Shown: positions 40,600 through 50,170 of the stretch, one piece after another
Position numbering within the stretch: the first letter of the stretch is position 1
Layout of the letters: each line of letters begins with the position of its first letter
Source: DASXAI01 sp963728985
GTDB lineage: Bacteria > Actinomycetota > Acidimicrobiia > Acidimicrobiales > Ilumatobacteraceae
NCBI GenBank assembly: GCA_963728985.1
Contig: CAVSME010000001.1
Coordinates: 744,001-808,000 of the forward strand
Direction: 5' to 3'
Length of the DNA: 64,000 nt
Program-made: the position numbers and the translations under genes
Notes under the pieces: model-generated
Told to the model about the DNA's origin: nothing
Database searches by the model: none
What the model saw: the letters and a program-made list of their open reading frames with translations, nothing else

Positions 40600-41544
40600 A
40601 GCCGCGTCTTCGGCGCCGTCGCTCCGATAGCTCTGCATGAACAACTCGTCGAGACCCGGCGGCGTCACCGTGAGCAGATGGATCTCAGCCTGATGCAGCT
40701 CGCCGATGGCGGCGTCCAGAATCCTTCGGATCGGTCGTGAAGCACATGTCGAAGTAGGGACCGGTCCGCTTCGTCTGAAGGTCGGGCATGCCTGAGGTGA
40801 TCGCGCGCAGATCGGGTTGCTGGCGCGTGACTGCGCGAACAGCGACCCGCGTGTCGCGACGGAGGTCAGCAAGCGTGCCCGTCCTGACCCGGTGGCCGGA
40901 GCGGATGATCGTCACCCGGTCGGCCAGGGCTTCCACTTCACCGAGGATGTGGCTCGATAGAAGCACGGTGCAGCCCGATGCGCGGCGCTCCCTGACGACC
41001 TCCTGGAAGACCTGCTCCTTGAGGGGGTCGAGCCCCGCCGTGGGCTCATCGAGCACCAGTAGATCGACGTCGGCTGACAGCGCTGCGACAGAGCGACCTT
41101 CTGGCGATTTCCGTTTGAGTACTCGCGCGTCCGCTTGATCGGGTCAAGATCGAAGCGCTCGATGAGCTCACTGCGATGGGGGGCCGAGCCGGTCCCTTGC
41201 GCATCGGTCAAGATGTCGATGCACTGCCCGCCGGTGAGCGAAGGCCACAGGGGCACATCACCAGGCACGTACGCGAGACGGACGTGGATCCCGAGCGCAT
41301 CGGTCCACGCATCGCGACCGACGAGCTCGGCGCGACCCGACGTCGCCCGCAGGAGTCCCAACAGGATGCGAATCGTGGTCGACTTTCCAGCACCGTTTGG
41401 GCCGAGGAAGCCGTGGACCTCGCCACGAGCAACCTCGAGGTCGAGGCCGTTCAGTGCGTGGAACGACCCGAACGTCTTGGTGAGCCCCTCGACGAGGATG
41501 ACCGGGTCGGCGGCGGCCTTACTGTTCTGCTGCTGCGGGGTCAC
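40600..41544 (-). pseudogene. ABC exporter ATP-binding subunit, two frameshifts
   Basis: From the GTG at 41544: Walker A FLGPNGAGKSTTIRILLGLL, then EYSNGNRQKVALSQ (signature). Near 41095 the frame changes and the next frame reads LVLDEPTAGLDPLKEQVFQE (Walker B), SGCTVLLSSHILGEVEALAD. It changes again near 40745 to LHQAEIHLLTVTPPGLDELF, the usual C-terminal regulatory stretch. The left end is approximate. The start overlaps the TetR stop (GTGA), so TetR, ATPase and permease once formed an operon. Confidence 0.8.
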
Positions 41545-42239
41545 TGACTCGCCTCGTGCCCGGAAGCGGGCGCGCCGATGGTCGACGCGTCGACGGTGGA
41601 GGGGTTGATACTGAACGCACCGTGGGTGTAGACGTCGATCACCTCGGCCGCCCAACGGATGGCGCCGCCCTGCCCCAGAGGGTCGACGCCGACTGCGTCG
41701 GCGATGAGATCGCGGAACACGATCATCGCCAGATCGTTGACGAGCAGGAAGGCGGCGCGGACGTCAGGGTCGTTGGACGGCCGAGCCACGTGAGCGGCGG
41801 TGAGCGTGGTGAGGAAGGCCTTCGAGGTTTCGAGCCAGCGCGCGAATAGCCGGGCGGCCGTCGGATCGCCCTCGAGCAGCAGCCGTCGCAGGTAACGCGG
41901 TAACGGCGACCCAGGAGGAAAGCTGCGGACGATTGCCGCTGACAGTGCCTCGGTCTCCAGACCCGCAGATGCATGGGCTCGGCTTTCGCTGCGCTGGGCC
42001 TCGGCCAGCTGGTCGAGGACGGAATCGAACAATCTCGCCGCGTAGTCGTTGACGGCTGCGATGAGACCCTTCTTGTTCCCGAAATGATGGATGACCAGCG
42101 GTGCGGAGACGCCGGCCGCGTCCGCAATGGCCCGAACGGTGACCGCCTCTGCGCCGTTGTCGGCGATCAGCTCGAGCGCTGCGTTTCGAATCACGGCTTT
42201 CCGGTTCAGATCCGAGCCCGCTGAACACATGTACAGCAT
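41541..42239 (-). CDS. TetR-family repressor
   Basis: A 232-residue TetR protein: VIRNAALELIADNGAEAVTV, ADAAGVSAPLVIHHFGNKKG recognition helix, and a long ligand domain. It is intact although the ATPase and permease downstream are frameshifted. An inverted repeat with eight-base arms overlaps its start region. It would autoregulate and control the exporter. Confidence 0.88.
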   Translation of the reverse strand: MLYMCSAGSDLNRKAVIRNAALELIADNGAEAVTVRAIADAAGVSAPLVIHHFGNKKGLIAAVNDYAARLFDSVLDQLAEAQRSESRAHASAGLETEALSAAIVRSFPPGSPLPRYLRRLLLEGDPTAARLFARWLETSKAFLTTLTAAHVARPSNDPDVRAAFLLVNDLAMIVFRDLIADAVGVDPLGQGGAIRWAAEVIDVYTHGAFSINPSTVDASTIGAPASGHEASQ

Positions 42240-42257
42240 CCTAACCTCATGTTCAGC
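42220..42257. promoter_or_regulatory. Inverted repeat at the TetR start
   Basis: GCTGAACA (42220-42227) and TGTTCAGC (42250-42257) form perfect eight-base arms 22 bases apart, straddling the TetR start codon. This suits autorepression by a TetR dimer or pair of dimers. Confidence 0.5.
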
Positions 42258-42309
42258 ACTGCGCCATCTCCTGGACTTGCGCGGCCAGGCAGCGAACTGA
42301 CCATGCGGA

Positions 42310-43035
42310 TCACCAGGGACTGAGGGTGTTGTGAACGAGGAGTTCGCTGATGTGGATATGGTCGGGTCGGCTCAGCATCCACACGATCGCCTGCGCAATG
42401 TCGTCGGGGGTCATCATGCGCTCGAGCACCGATTGTGGTTGGGGGTCGTTGGTGGTGGTCCACCAGTCGGTCGCGACGCTCGCGGGATTGATCAGCTGAA
42501 CGCGCACGGCGGTGTCTGCCAGTTCGGCTTGCAGCGCCTGGGAGAATCCTTGGAGCCCCCACTGCGCGGCACAGTACGCGGTTCGGTTCGCCTCGACGCC
42601 CTTGCCGGCGATCGAGGCCACCTGCATGATGCGACCCGAGTCGGCTTCAAGCATCGTCGGGAGCACGGCCCGCGTCATGAGGTACGCGCCGGTGAGACAG
42701 CTGCCGATCGTGGCGTCCCAGTCGGCCGTGGAGAGGTCGACCAATGGCATCGGCGGTCCGTACCCGGCACAGTTGACCAGGAGGTCGACTCGCCCGAATC
42801 GCTCGATCGCAGTGTCGATGACGGTCTGTGCCGTGGTCGCTGAGGTGATGTCGCCTTCGACGGCTGCTGAGTCACCACCGCGTTGTCGAATCGTGTCACC
42901 GACGGCAGCGAGCCGGTCGCGGCGTCGGCCCGTGATCACGATCCTGCCGCGGTGTTCGGCCAGTGCGAGCGCTGTCGCGCCGCCGATCCCACCGGTGGCG
43001 CCGGTCACGATCGACACTGCATGGTCGAGATTCAC
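42310..43035 (-). CDS. Short-chain dehydrogenase/reductase
   Basis: A 241-residue SDR: TGATGGIGGATALALAE loop, NCAGYGPPMPLVD, QVASIAGKGVEANRTAYCAAQ with YxxxQ instead of YxxxK, and a shortened C-terminus. The Lys-to-Gln change in the active-site motif (A-Y-C-A-A-Q) may impair catalysis, unless it is a base error. The GTG at 43035 has GGAG six bases upstream; a GTG at 43053 is an alternative. Confidence 0.83.
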   Translation of the reverse strand: MNLDHAVSIVTGATGGIGGATALALAEHRGRIVITGRRRDRLAAVGDTIRQRGGDSAAVEGDITSATTAQTVIDTAIERFGRVDLLVNCAGYGPPMPLVDLSTADWDATIGSCLTGAYLMTRAVLPTMLEADSGRIMQVASIAGKGVEANRTAYCAAQWGLQGFSQALQAELADTAVRVQLINPASVATDWWTTTNDPQPQSVLERMMTPDDIAQAIVWMLSRPDHIHISELLVHNTLSPW

Positions 43036-43194
43036 AGACCGGCTCCAGAACACGCGCCGTCACGGCCCGATGCTGCCGTGGCCGTGGTCGTGACCGGCTC
43101 GAAAGGTGAGCGACGGTAGGTGTGCGTTGTGATTCTCGTCATAGCGACGACGGTATGGACGGTCGGCGCCGACCGATAGTGTTCGTTGAGTACC

Positions 43195-43204
43195 GAACCG
43201 GTTC
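43195..43204. promoter_or_regulatory. GAACCGGTTC palindrome upstream of HxlR gene
   Basis: A perfect ten-base palindrome 38 bases before the HxlR start, in the divergent region shared with the SDR gene. It is probably an autoregulatory operator, unrelated in sequence to the 13-bp sites of the catabolic cluster. Confidence 0.45.
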
Positions 43205-43241
43205 AGTTTTTGCACCTCGCGATCGGTCGGTGGGAGGTGAC

Positions 43242-43916
43242 GTGGCGAAACCGAAGAGCTACGGCCAGTACTGCCCGATCACGCGCACTGTCAGCATGCT
43301 CGGCGAACGGTGGACGTTCTTGATCGTTCGCGACCTCTTGTCGGGCACGACACGCTTCAACGACCTCGCCCGAGGGCTTCCCGGTCTCTCCCGGGGTCTG
43401 TTGACGAAGCGGCTCCGTCAACTCGAGATGTCCGGCATCGTTGAACGTCTAGGGACTCGCTATCTGTTGACCGAGTCCGGTCGCGACCTCGCCGCGACGA
43501 TCGATGCCCTCAGTGAATGGGGCGCCCGGTGGGCATTCGGGGACCCTGCACCCGACGAGCTCGATGCGTCGGTGTTGGTGTGGTGGATGCACGCTCGCCT
43601 CGATACCACGGACCTGCCTGGGCGACGCCACGTATTCCACGTGCGTTTCACCGACGACGCGCAGCGATTCTGGATTGTGATCGAATCGGGTGATCCGTCG
43701 GTGTGCATCACCGATCCAGGTTTCGACGTGGACGTCACAATCACCTCCGATCTGAGTTCGCTGCTCCAGGTCTGGCTCGGGCGGCTCGCGCTGAATGAAG
43801 CCACCCGGACTGGGCGAGTCGAGTTCACGGGCAGACCTGCGCTTGTCCGCCGCATGCCGAAGGTGTTCCAGCTCAGCGAGCTGGCTCCGGTCGTGGCCAG
43901 CCTTCGTCCGTCGTAA
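43242..43916 (+). CDS. HxlR regulator with sterol-carrier-like C-terminal domain
   Basis: A 224-residue protein with the winged helix (YCPITRTVSMLGERWTFLIV, FNDLARGLPGLSRGLLTKRL) and a C-terminal domain from about residue 115 (ARLDTTDLPGRRHVFHVRF, DVDVTITSDLSSLLQVWLG) of the SCP2-like type common in long actinobacterial HxlR proteins. The C-terminal pocket may sense a lipid-like ligand. GGGAGG lies before the GTG at 43242; the longer frame upstream covers the promoter palindrome and is rejected. Confidence 0.86.
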   Translation: MAKPKSYGQYCPITRTVSMLGERWTFLIVRDLLSGTTRFNDLARGLPGLSRGLLTKRLRQLEMSGIVERLGTRYLLTESGRDLAATIDALSEWGARWAFGDPAPDELDASVLVWWMHARLDTTDLPGRRHVFHVRFTDDAQRFWIVIESGDPSVCITDPGFDVDVTITSDLSSLLQVWLGRLALNEATRTGRVEFTGRPALVRRMPKVFQLSELAPVVASLRPS

Positions 43917-43978
43917 TCAGCGCACCCGTGCGTTCTGGCATTCGCGGCGGCGGGAAGCGTTGGTGAGAAGTCTCTTCG

Positions 43979-44800
43979 CTAGACCGTCGCGCTTGCGACC
44001 ACGAACTCGGCCGGGATGCGGTATCCGCTCGCCGTACGGTATGCCGACACCGAATCGATGTATTCGCGTTGAGCCGAACGCCTGTCAGCGTTACTGAGCC
44101 GCGAGTACGCGAGCGCGACTGGACCACCGAGGAACGCTGCGCCGCGGGTCTCCTGGTCATTTCGATAGTGGAGGGCACCATCGATTCGGGTCGTGCGCAC
44201 CTCTGCGAAGGCTGCCTGTCGAAGTGCCGATTCGAGTGCGCCGGCGGCTCCGAGCGAGACGAACATGGGGGCAGACGTCTGATGCGACGCGTGAATCGAT
44301 GATTGGGAAGAGTTCCGCCCAGCCACAGTTGCGGCGCTCAACCCACACCGACACCACGATGCGACCCGATGGTCGCAGGCTTCGGCGCATTGCGACTAGC
44401 GCCTCAATGGGTGATGGGACGTACATCAACCCCAACCCGCAGAGCGCGACGTCGAACGCGTAGTCGTCGGTGTTCAGGTTCTCGGCATCGGCGACGACGA
44501 GGGTCACCTGTCGCAGACCGGCCCGGTGTGCGCTCGCTTCAGCAGCGGCGATCATCTTCGCCGAGATGTCGGCACCGCGCACGTGGCCATCGGATCCGAC
44601 CGCTCGGGCCGCCGCCAACGTCACGGCTCCGGTTCCGCATGCGACGTCACGCGCTCTCCAGGCTGCAGACGCGCTCGTGCAAGCAGGTGTTCCGTGACCG
44701 GTCGCAGCTGCCTCTCCCAGTACTCCTCGTAGAACTGCGCGGCTCGATTCCATCCGTACCGTTGAAGTCGGCGCTGCATGTTCGCTTCCACCACACTCAC
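43979..44800 (-). pseudogene. Class I SAM-dependent methyltransferase, two frameshifts
   Basis: Three minus-strand frames together make one methyltransferase: NRAAQFYEEYWERQLRPVTE with ARARLQPGERV, then (after about 44650) RDVACGTGAVTLAAARAVGS (motif I) and DYAFDVALCGLGLMYVPSP, then (after about 44270) PMFVSLGAAGALESALRQAA to a stop at 43979. The second change falls exactly on a run of five G/C bases (44267-44271), which suggests a sequencing or replication slip. The start is not certain (ATG 44779 or further upstream). Confidence 0.75.
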
Positions 44801-44962
44801 CTGCTCGGGCGACGGATCGAGTAGGTCCTCGTCAACGGTGTCGCCTGCGAGAAGACGTCTCGATACGGGCTCAACGAATCGCCTTCGTCCAGCACCTTGC
44901 GGACTAGTCACTTCGACCTGAATTGGTCGGTCCGTGTGCGGCGCGCGTGTGTTCGGTACGAT

Positions 44963-44997
44963 GGCTCCGACCCGTAGGGCTAGTACGGATCGGAGCC
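44963..44997 (+). other. Strong hairpin just upstream of transposase gene
   Basis: GGCTCCGA (44963-44970) pairs with TCGGAGCC (44990-44997), and CCGT with ACGG inside, with single unpaired bases between and a nine-base loop: twelve pairs in 35 bases. It ends four bases before the ATG and would mask initiation if transcribed, a known way ISs limit impinging transcription. It may be the IS end or a structure related to it. Confidence 0.6.
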
Positions 44998-45001
44998 ACC
45001 G

Positions 45002-46385
45002 ATGTTGCGAACGGTAGGCGGCCAGCCGACGTTGTGGGAGTCGATCTTGCCGGCACCGTTGTTGGGGATGCCGGCCGAGCTGGCAGCGGTCGATCGGCTG
45101 TTGGACGATTCCCGGTTCTTCGACCCGTACCGGGCGTTCTTTCATCCGGTGCTGGGTCGCCCGTCGATCCCGATCGAGACGTACCTGCGGTTGATGTTCT
45201 TGAAGTACCGCTACCGGCTGGGGTTCGAGCCGTTGTGCCGGGAGGTGGCCGATTCGATCACGTGGCAGCGGTTCTGTCGGATCCCGCTGGGCGGTGGGGT
45301 GCCGCACCCGACGACGTTGATGAAGATCACCACCCGCTGCGGGGAAACGGCAGTGGCGGCGTTGAACGACGCCCTGATCGCCAGGGCCGCCGAAGCCCGG
45401 GTGTTGAAGCTGAACCGGGTGCGGGCTGACACGACCGTGGTCGAGGCCAACGTGGCCTATCCGGTCGACTCGAGCCTGTTGGCCAAAGGCGTCGCTCGTC
45501 TTGGCCGTCTCGCGGCGCGGGCCCGCGAGCTCGGCTTGGCGACCCGCACGCCGTTACCGGACCGGACCCGGTCGGTGTATCGCCGAGCCCGGGACGTGAT
45601 CAACACGCTGCGCCAACGCGGTGAGCTGGCCGGCGACAAGGTCCATCGCCTCAACGCCGAACTGGCCTCGATCGCCCGGCGCACGGTGGCGGGCGTCGAC
45701 GCCGTGGTGCGCAACGCCCGGCGCACGCTGGCCCGTCGCCGGTCGCGGGCCACCGGCCGCCAGCGGGCGGTCATCGACCAGTTGGCGATCCTCGCCGAAC
45801 GGGTCGGGCGCATCGCCGAGCAGACCCGCCAGCGTGTCGTCGATGGTCTCACCCCGCCGGGCGCCACCCGACTGGTGTCGCTGCACGACCCCGACGCCCG
45901 TCCCATCCGCAAAGGGCGCCTGGGCAAGCCGGTCGAGTTCGGCTACAAGGCGCAGCTCGTCGACAACGACGACGGGATCATCGTCGACCACAACGTCGAG
46001 GTCGGCAACCCGCCCGACGCGCCGATGCTCACCCCGGCCATCGAACGGATCCGCGCTCGCACCGGTCGCACCCCGCGAGCGGTCACCGCCGATCGGGGCT
46101 ACGGCAAAGCCGCCGTCGAAGACGCCCTGCCGCGCCGCCGGGGTCCGCTACGTCGCGCTGCCCCGCAAAGGCAGACCCAGCGCCACTCGGCGCCAGATCG
46201 AACACCGCCGCACCTTTCGACGCATGGTCCGCTGGCGCACCGGCTGCGAAGAACGCATCAGCTGCGCCAAACGCGACTTCGGCCTCGCCCGCACCCGCAT
46301 CGACGGCCTCGCCGGCGCCCGAACCTGGATCGGCCACGGCATCTTCAACCACAACCTCGTCAAGATCAGCGGCCTCCTCACATGA
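45002..46385 (+). pseudogene. DDE transposase (ISNCY/IS1182-like), frameshifted near 3' end
   Basis: An intact frame for about 375 residues: LMFLKYRYRLGFEPLCREVA, RVRADTTVVEANVAYPVDSS (first Asp), FGYKAQLVDNDDGIIVDHNV, AVTADRGYGKAAVEDAL (second Asp). Near 46130 the frame changes, and the neighbouring frame gives AGVRYVALPRKGRPSATRRQ and CEERISCAKRDFGLARTRID (Glu), ending at a stop at 46385. The single indel may be real inactivation, a consensus error, or less likely programmed frameshifting. The assignment between related IS families is tentative. Confidence 0.8.
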
Positions 46386-46495
46386 CCGAACTGCCAATCC
46401 CCATCGTCGAGCGCCGATCTCGTCCGCCCGCCTGGAGACCCGCCACCCGACCGCCGACGACCACTACTTCTTCAGGTCGAAGTAGCTAAGCTAGG

Positions 46496-46740
46496 GGCCT
46501 CGGGGCCGACCGTGGAGATCGTGCGGTCCTTGACGACCTTGCGGGCGATGCGCCACGACCCCGGCGTGTCAGCTTCCTCCACGTCTTGACCGGCCACGAG
46601 GGCCAACAGCCCGACCATCGCCTGCTGATCGGAATCGAGCGTCAGGCCGTCGAGGACGTCGAGGATCGCTCGGGCGTCGGTGACGAGCCCGGTGACGAGT
46701 TCGTCACGGGCGGTCGGGTCATCCCACGCGGGGGTGTCAG
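46496..46740 (-). pseudogene. Internal fragment of an IS1182-type transposase
   Basis: The minus strand reads WDDPTARDELVTGLVTDARA, LTLDSDQQAMVGLLALVAGQ and WRIARKVVKDRTISTVGPEA in one frame without stops, the central part of an IS1182-like transposase. Both ends are missing, cut by the flanking transposase gene and the IS256 fragment. This is an older insertion disrupted by later ones. Confidence 0.7.
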
Positions 46741-46785
46741 ATGGTGGTGTAAGCGGTCAGGTCCTCTACTGACTGGAGAACACTG

Positions 46786-47150
46786 ATGACCATGACGAAG
46801 TCTGATCCTGAGCGTGAGGAGCGCCGCCGGCAGCAGGCTGAGATCGCCGAGTCGTTGAAGGCGTCGAGTGCGCTGGACGACATCTTCGCTCGGATCGATG
46901 CCGGTGAGCCCTTGACCGGCCACGCCGGCCCGTTGAAGGGGATGTTGAAGGCGTCGCTGGAGCGGGGCTTGGAGGCCGAGCTGACCGACCATGTCGGCTA
47001 CGACCGTGGCGACCCGGACGCGGCACTGTTCCCGAACTCGCGCAACGGGTTCTTCCCCAAGACAGTGACGACCGAGATCGGCGATGTCGAGCTGGCGGTC
47101 CCGAGAGACCGGGGCGGGACGTTCACGCCGATGCTCGTCCCCAAGGGTGT
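46786..47150 (+). pseudogene. IS256-family transposase, N-terminal fragment
   Basis: About 120 residues of a Mutator/IS256 transposase: PLKGMLKASLERGLEAELTD, HVGYDRGDPDAALFPNSRNG, ELAVPRDRGGTFTPMLVPKG. Homology then stops near 47147, and the rest of the roughly 400-residue protein, including all catalytic residues, is absent. The ABC permease gene ends about 80 bases further right. Confidence 0.85.
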
Positions 47151-47228
47151 TCGCCTCTGCCGCCCTGCTCGCGCCAGCGCCGGTCGGCTGCGGGTTCGGG
47201 TGGTCATCACGGTTCGGCGACGAGTGGC

Positions 47229-48026
47229 TCAGGCTTTGAGGTCGTGCGATTCGAACAGGCGGTCCGCCACGACCGTAAGCACGAGCCCGACGGCGACGAG
47301 GACGGCGAGGCCCCCGGCCGACAGTCCGTCCTGGAGCTGGTTGTCACCGACTGACCAGTAGAAGAGCGACAGGTACTTGGCCAGGTCGAGCCACGTGACG
47401 ACCGGCGCCATTGAGCTGACGAGATATGACGCCGCTGCAACCGTTGACGCGACCCCGAGGGCCATGCCGCGGTTGCCCGTGCCGGCCCCGATCGCGAGCG
47501 CGACCAGACCGAGGTCGATCCCCAGCAGGAGCACCCCGACGGTTGCGGTGGTCAGCTCCCAGATGCCGAGGTCGAGCTCGAACCAGCGGCCGGTGAGCAC
47601 GGCGAGGAAGGTGAACAAGCACAGGATCAGCGCTTGGAGCGTGAGCGCGCTGATCTTTTGGGCGACGACGCGGCGTCGCGAGAACGGCAACGACAACACG
47701 AGTTCGAGGTGGCCGTCCTTCTCCTGTCCGGCGATGGCACTCGCCCCGTACCCGATGGTCATCAGCAGGATGATCAGTGGGAAGAAGTTCGCCCAGACGT
47801 TGGCGTTCATCCAGCCCACGGGTGACGTCAGCGAGCCCGAGATGCCGAAGAGCGCCGCGACGCCGGGGCTGTTCTTGGTCAGGTTGTCGAGCTCGGACGA
47901 GTTCTTGAACGACGGATACAGGGCGACGATCACCACGACGTAGAGCACCAAGCCGACGGTGAATCCGATGCGCGCCTTGCGCCGGAGCGAGAGGTCCAGC
48001 GTGGTGATCTCGAGATTCGCGTTCAC
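47229..48026 (-). CDS. ABC-2 type exporter permease
   Basis: A 265-residue membrane protein with about six hydrophobic segments (IGFTVGLVLYVVVIVALYP, ANFFPLIILLMTIGYGASAI, LQALILCLFTFLAVLTGRWF, and others) and the conserved GQEKDGHLELVLSLPFSRRR cytoplasmic loop of ABC-2 permeases. The GTG start overlaps the ATPase stop (GTGA). It is the intact counterpart of the decayed exporter at 39-41 kb. Confidence 0.9.
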   Translation of the reverse strand: MNANLEITTLDLSLRRKARIGFTVGLVLYVVVIVALYPSFKNSSELDNLTKNSPGVAALFGISGSLTSPVGWMNANVWANFFPLIILLMTIGYGASAIAGQEKDGHLELVLSLPFSRRRVVAQKISALTLQALILCLFTFLAVLTGRWFELDLGIWELTTATVGVLLLGIDLGLVALAIGAGTGNRGMALGVASTVAAASYLVSSMAPVVTWLDLAKYLSLFYWSVGDNQLQDGLSAGGLAVLVAVGLVLTVVADRLFESHDLKA

Positions 48027-48925
48027 GCCGAGACCTCCGTGTCGCGGTAGTACGCGAGGAAGAGCTCGTCGAGATCCGCGTGGTGCGCGGTCACGTCGAC
48101 CACGCCCTGCGCCAACGCCGCCTCCAGCACCGGGGCCACGCCGCCCGTGACCTGGAGGTCGACGTCGTTGTCGTGGACCTCGACGTTGCTCACCCCGTCG
48201 AGTCGCCGGAAGGGCACCGGATCGGGTGGGCCCAGGAACCGGAAGCCCATCACCCGAGGCGCGCGCGCCCGGAGGTGTTCGACCGTGTCGGTCACCACCA
48301 AGCGGCCGTCACGGATGATGGCGACCCGGTCGGCGACGCGTTGGACCTCGGCGAGCGAATGGGATGAGAGCAGCACCGTGCGGCCTCCCGCCGCGGTCTC
48401 GCGCACGAGGCGCTCGAACTCGGCTTGCATCAGGGGATCGAGTCCCGAAGTCGGCTCGTCGAGGATCAGTAGCTCAGGGGCCTGCGCGAAGGCGAGCAGC
48501 AAGCCGACCTTCTGCCGGTTGCCCTTCGACAGCTCCCCGACGGGGCGATCCATCTCGACGTCGAACCGAGCGACCAGGTCGTCGGTCACCGCCGCGTTGC
48601 GCGCACCGCTAGCACGACTGAACCACGCGAGGTGCTGCGCACCGGTCATGCGCTCGAAGAGCCTCAGGTCGCCGGGTAGATAGCCGACCCTGGCGCGGAT
48701 CGCCACGCTGTCCCGGCGCGAGTCGAGACCGAAGAGCTCGGCCGATCCCGACGTCGGGCGTTGGAAGTCGAGCAGCGTCCGGATCGTCGTCGACTTCCCG
48801 GCGCCGTTGGGCCCCAAGAAGCCGAACACCTCGCCTGGTTCGACGTGGAGGTCGACGTCCTCGATGCCACGAGCGCTGCCATAGCGCTTCGTCAGGTGAT
48901 GGGTCTCGATCACCGCCGCGCTCAC
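48023..48925 (-). CDS. ABC exporter ATP-binding subunit
   Basis: A 300-residue DrrA-like ATPase: Walker A FLGPNGAGKSTTIRTLLDFQ, signature GELSKGNRQKVGLLLA, Walker B LLILDEPTSGLDPLMQ, H-loop LLSSHSLAEVQRVAD, then a C-terminal extension ending DLDELFLAYY as in polyketide/drug exporters. GTGA overlaps join it to TetR upstream and the permease downstream. Export of a hydrophobic compound is likely, cargo unknown. Confidence 0.93.
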   Translation of the reverse strand: MSAAVIETHHLTKRYGSARGIEDVDLHVEPGEVFGFLGPNGAGKSTTIRTLLDFQRPTSGSAELFGLDSRRDSVAIRARVGYLPGDLRLFERMTGAQHLAWFSRASGARNAAVTDDLVARFDVEMDRPVGELSKGNRQKVGLLLAFAQAPELLILDEPTSGLDPLMQAEFERLVRETAAGGRTVLLSSHSLAEVQRVADRVAIIRDGRLVVTDTVEHLRARAPRVMGFRFLGPPDPVPFRRLDGVSNVEVHDNDVDLQVTGGVAPVLEAALAQGVVDVTAHHADLDELFLAYYRDTEVSA

Positions 48926-49545
48926 GATGCTGAGCTCCTGTCTCTGTCGGACTCGTGGAGCATGGCTGCGATCGGCGCCGCGGCGCGGGTGACCGCCAAT
49001 TTCGGATCGACGAGGTGATGGAACAGCAAGCCGTCGAGCGCGGCGGCGAGCAACATCGCCGTCGCCTCGAGGTCGAGGCCGGGGTCGATCTCTCCCGCGT
49101 CACGACCCTGCTCCAAGCGCTCAAGGATGAGCCCTCGGAACCGCCGCGCCGCGTTGCGGCTCCACGACCGGAACTTCGGGTCGCGGGTCCCCTTCACCAT
49201 CGCTTCGGCGAGGATCGTCGCACCCGGTGTCTGCCCGCGCTCCACGATCCAGTCGAGGATGGCGACAACTCCCTCCTGGACGGTGGCGCCGGAGGCGAAC
49301 GCGTCGATCGAAGGTCCGAGCTCGTTGAGCAGCGCACGCTGCGCGGCCTCGACCACGAGCTCGGCCATGGTGCCGTAGTAGTAGTGCACGAGCGCAGGGT
49401 TGACCCCCGCCCGGTCCGCGACCGCTCTTCCCCGTACCCGATCGACGCCGACCTCGGCCATCAGCTCGACGGTGGCGTCCAGGATCCGCGCGCGCGTCGA
49501 ACTCTCGCCGCCCCCGGACTCACTCGGAGAAGACGTCTTGGTCAT
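48922..49545 (-). CDS. TetR-family repressor of the ABC exporter
   Basis: A 207-residue TetR: ARILDATVELMAEVGVDRVR, ADRAGVNPALVHYYYGTMAE recognition helix, helical ligand domain. The ATG at 49545 is preferred; the longer frame runs through the promoter. Just upstream is GCTTAAAGC (49548-49556), a short palindrome that may be its operator. Confidence 0.88.
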   Translation of the reverse strand: MTKTSSPSESGGGESSTRARILDATVELMAEVGVDRVRGRAVADRAGVNPALVHYYYGTMAELVVEAAQRALLNELGPSIDAFASGATVQEGVVAILDWIVERGQTPGATILAEAMVKGTRDPKFRSWSRNAARRFRGLILERLEQGRDAGEIDPGLDLEATAMLLAAALDGLLFHHLVDPKLAVTRAAAPIAAMLHESDRDRSSAS

Positions 49546-49653
49546 CTGCTTAAAGCGTATCACCAATACCGCGATGGCCAAGACCTACGACTGGCCGGGC
49601 ATCCACGAGCAGTGCCCAGATCACCATCACCCAACCCGAGGAGCACCCACGAT

Positions 49654-49857
49654 GACCGACGCCACCGACACCGACCCATCGGGCGCGCCACGGATGTTCG
49701 GCGACTTCGCCCTCGGCCTGGTCGGCTTCACCGACGACGTGCTGTTCGGACAGGTCTGGACGCGCCCCGAAGGAGCGCAGCCTGATCACCATCGCCTGCC
49801 TCACGACCAGCGGCAACACCGACTCGCCATGTCGCGCTCGGCGACCTTCACCCGTTG
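49654..49857 (+). pseudogene. Carboxymuconolactone decarboxylase-family fragment
   Basis: The start resembles small CMD/AhpD-like proteins (GDFALGLVGFTDDVLFGQVW followed by TRPE). About 10-11 bases then seem lost near 49770: the next frame continues SLITIACLTTSGNT, the conserved second helix. Downstream homology fades, and the in-frame stop comes after 67 codons. A remnant with GAGGAG before its ATG. Confidence 0.65.
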
Positions 49858-50170
49858 ACGCAGGTCGTGAGGACCGGTCGCGCCCCGACGATGCGCACCC
49901 TAATAGTGGATCCTCCGCACCGGCGGGCGAGCCGTGACGAGGATCGTCATCGACGGGACACACGGCCGAGCTCAGTGTCAGCTGGCATCCACCCATCACG
50001 TTGCTGACACCCCGAGGGCCGTTCCCCGCGTGGAGCGCGTGCGATCTCGGTCCGTGCGCCTGCTGGTTCCGGCTGGACCGTTCGACGATGACCTTCGCTG
50101 CCCGGTGGTCTACCGATGGTTCCCCCGGATCCCGGGATCGCCGGGATCGGCGTTGAAGGAGGAACACGCG

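Noticed and set aside
45002..46489. Programmed frameshifting in the ISNCY-like transposase
   Set aside because: No slippery heptamer or downstream pseudoknot was evident near 46130, and neighbouring genes have similar random indels.
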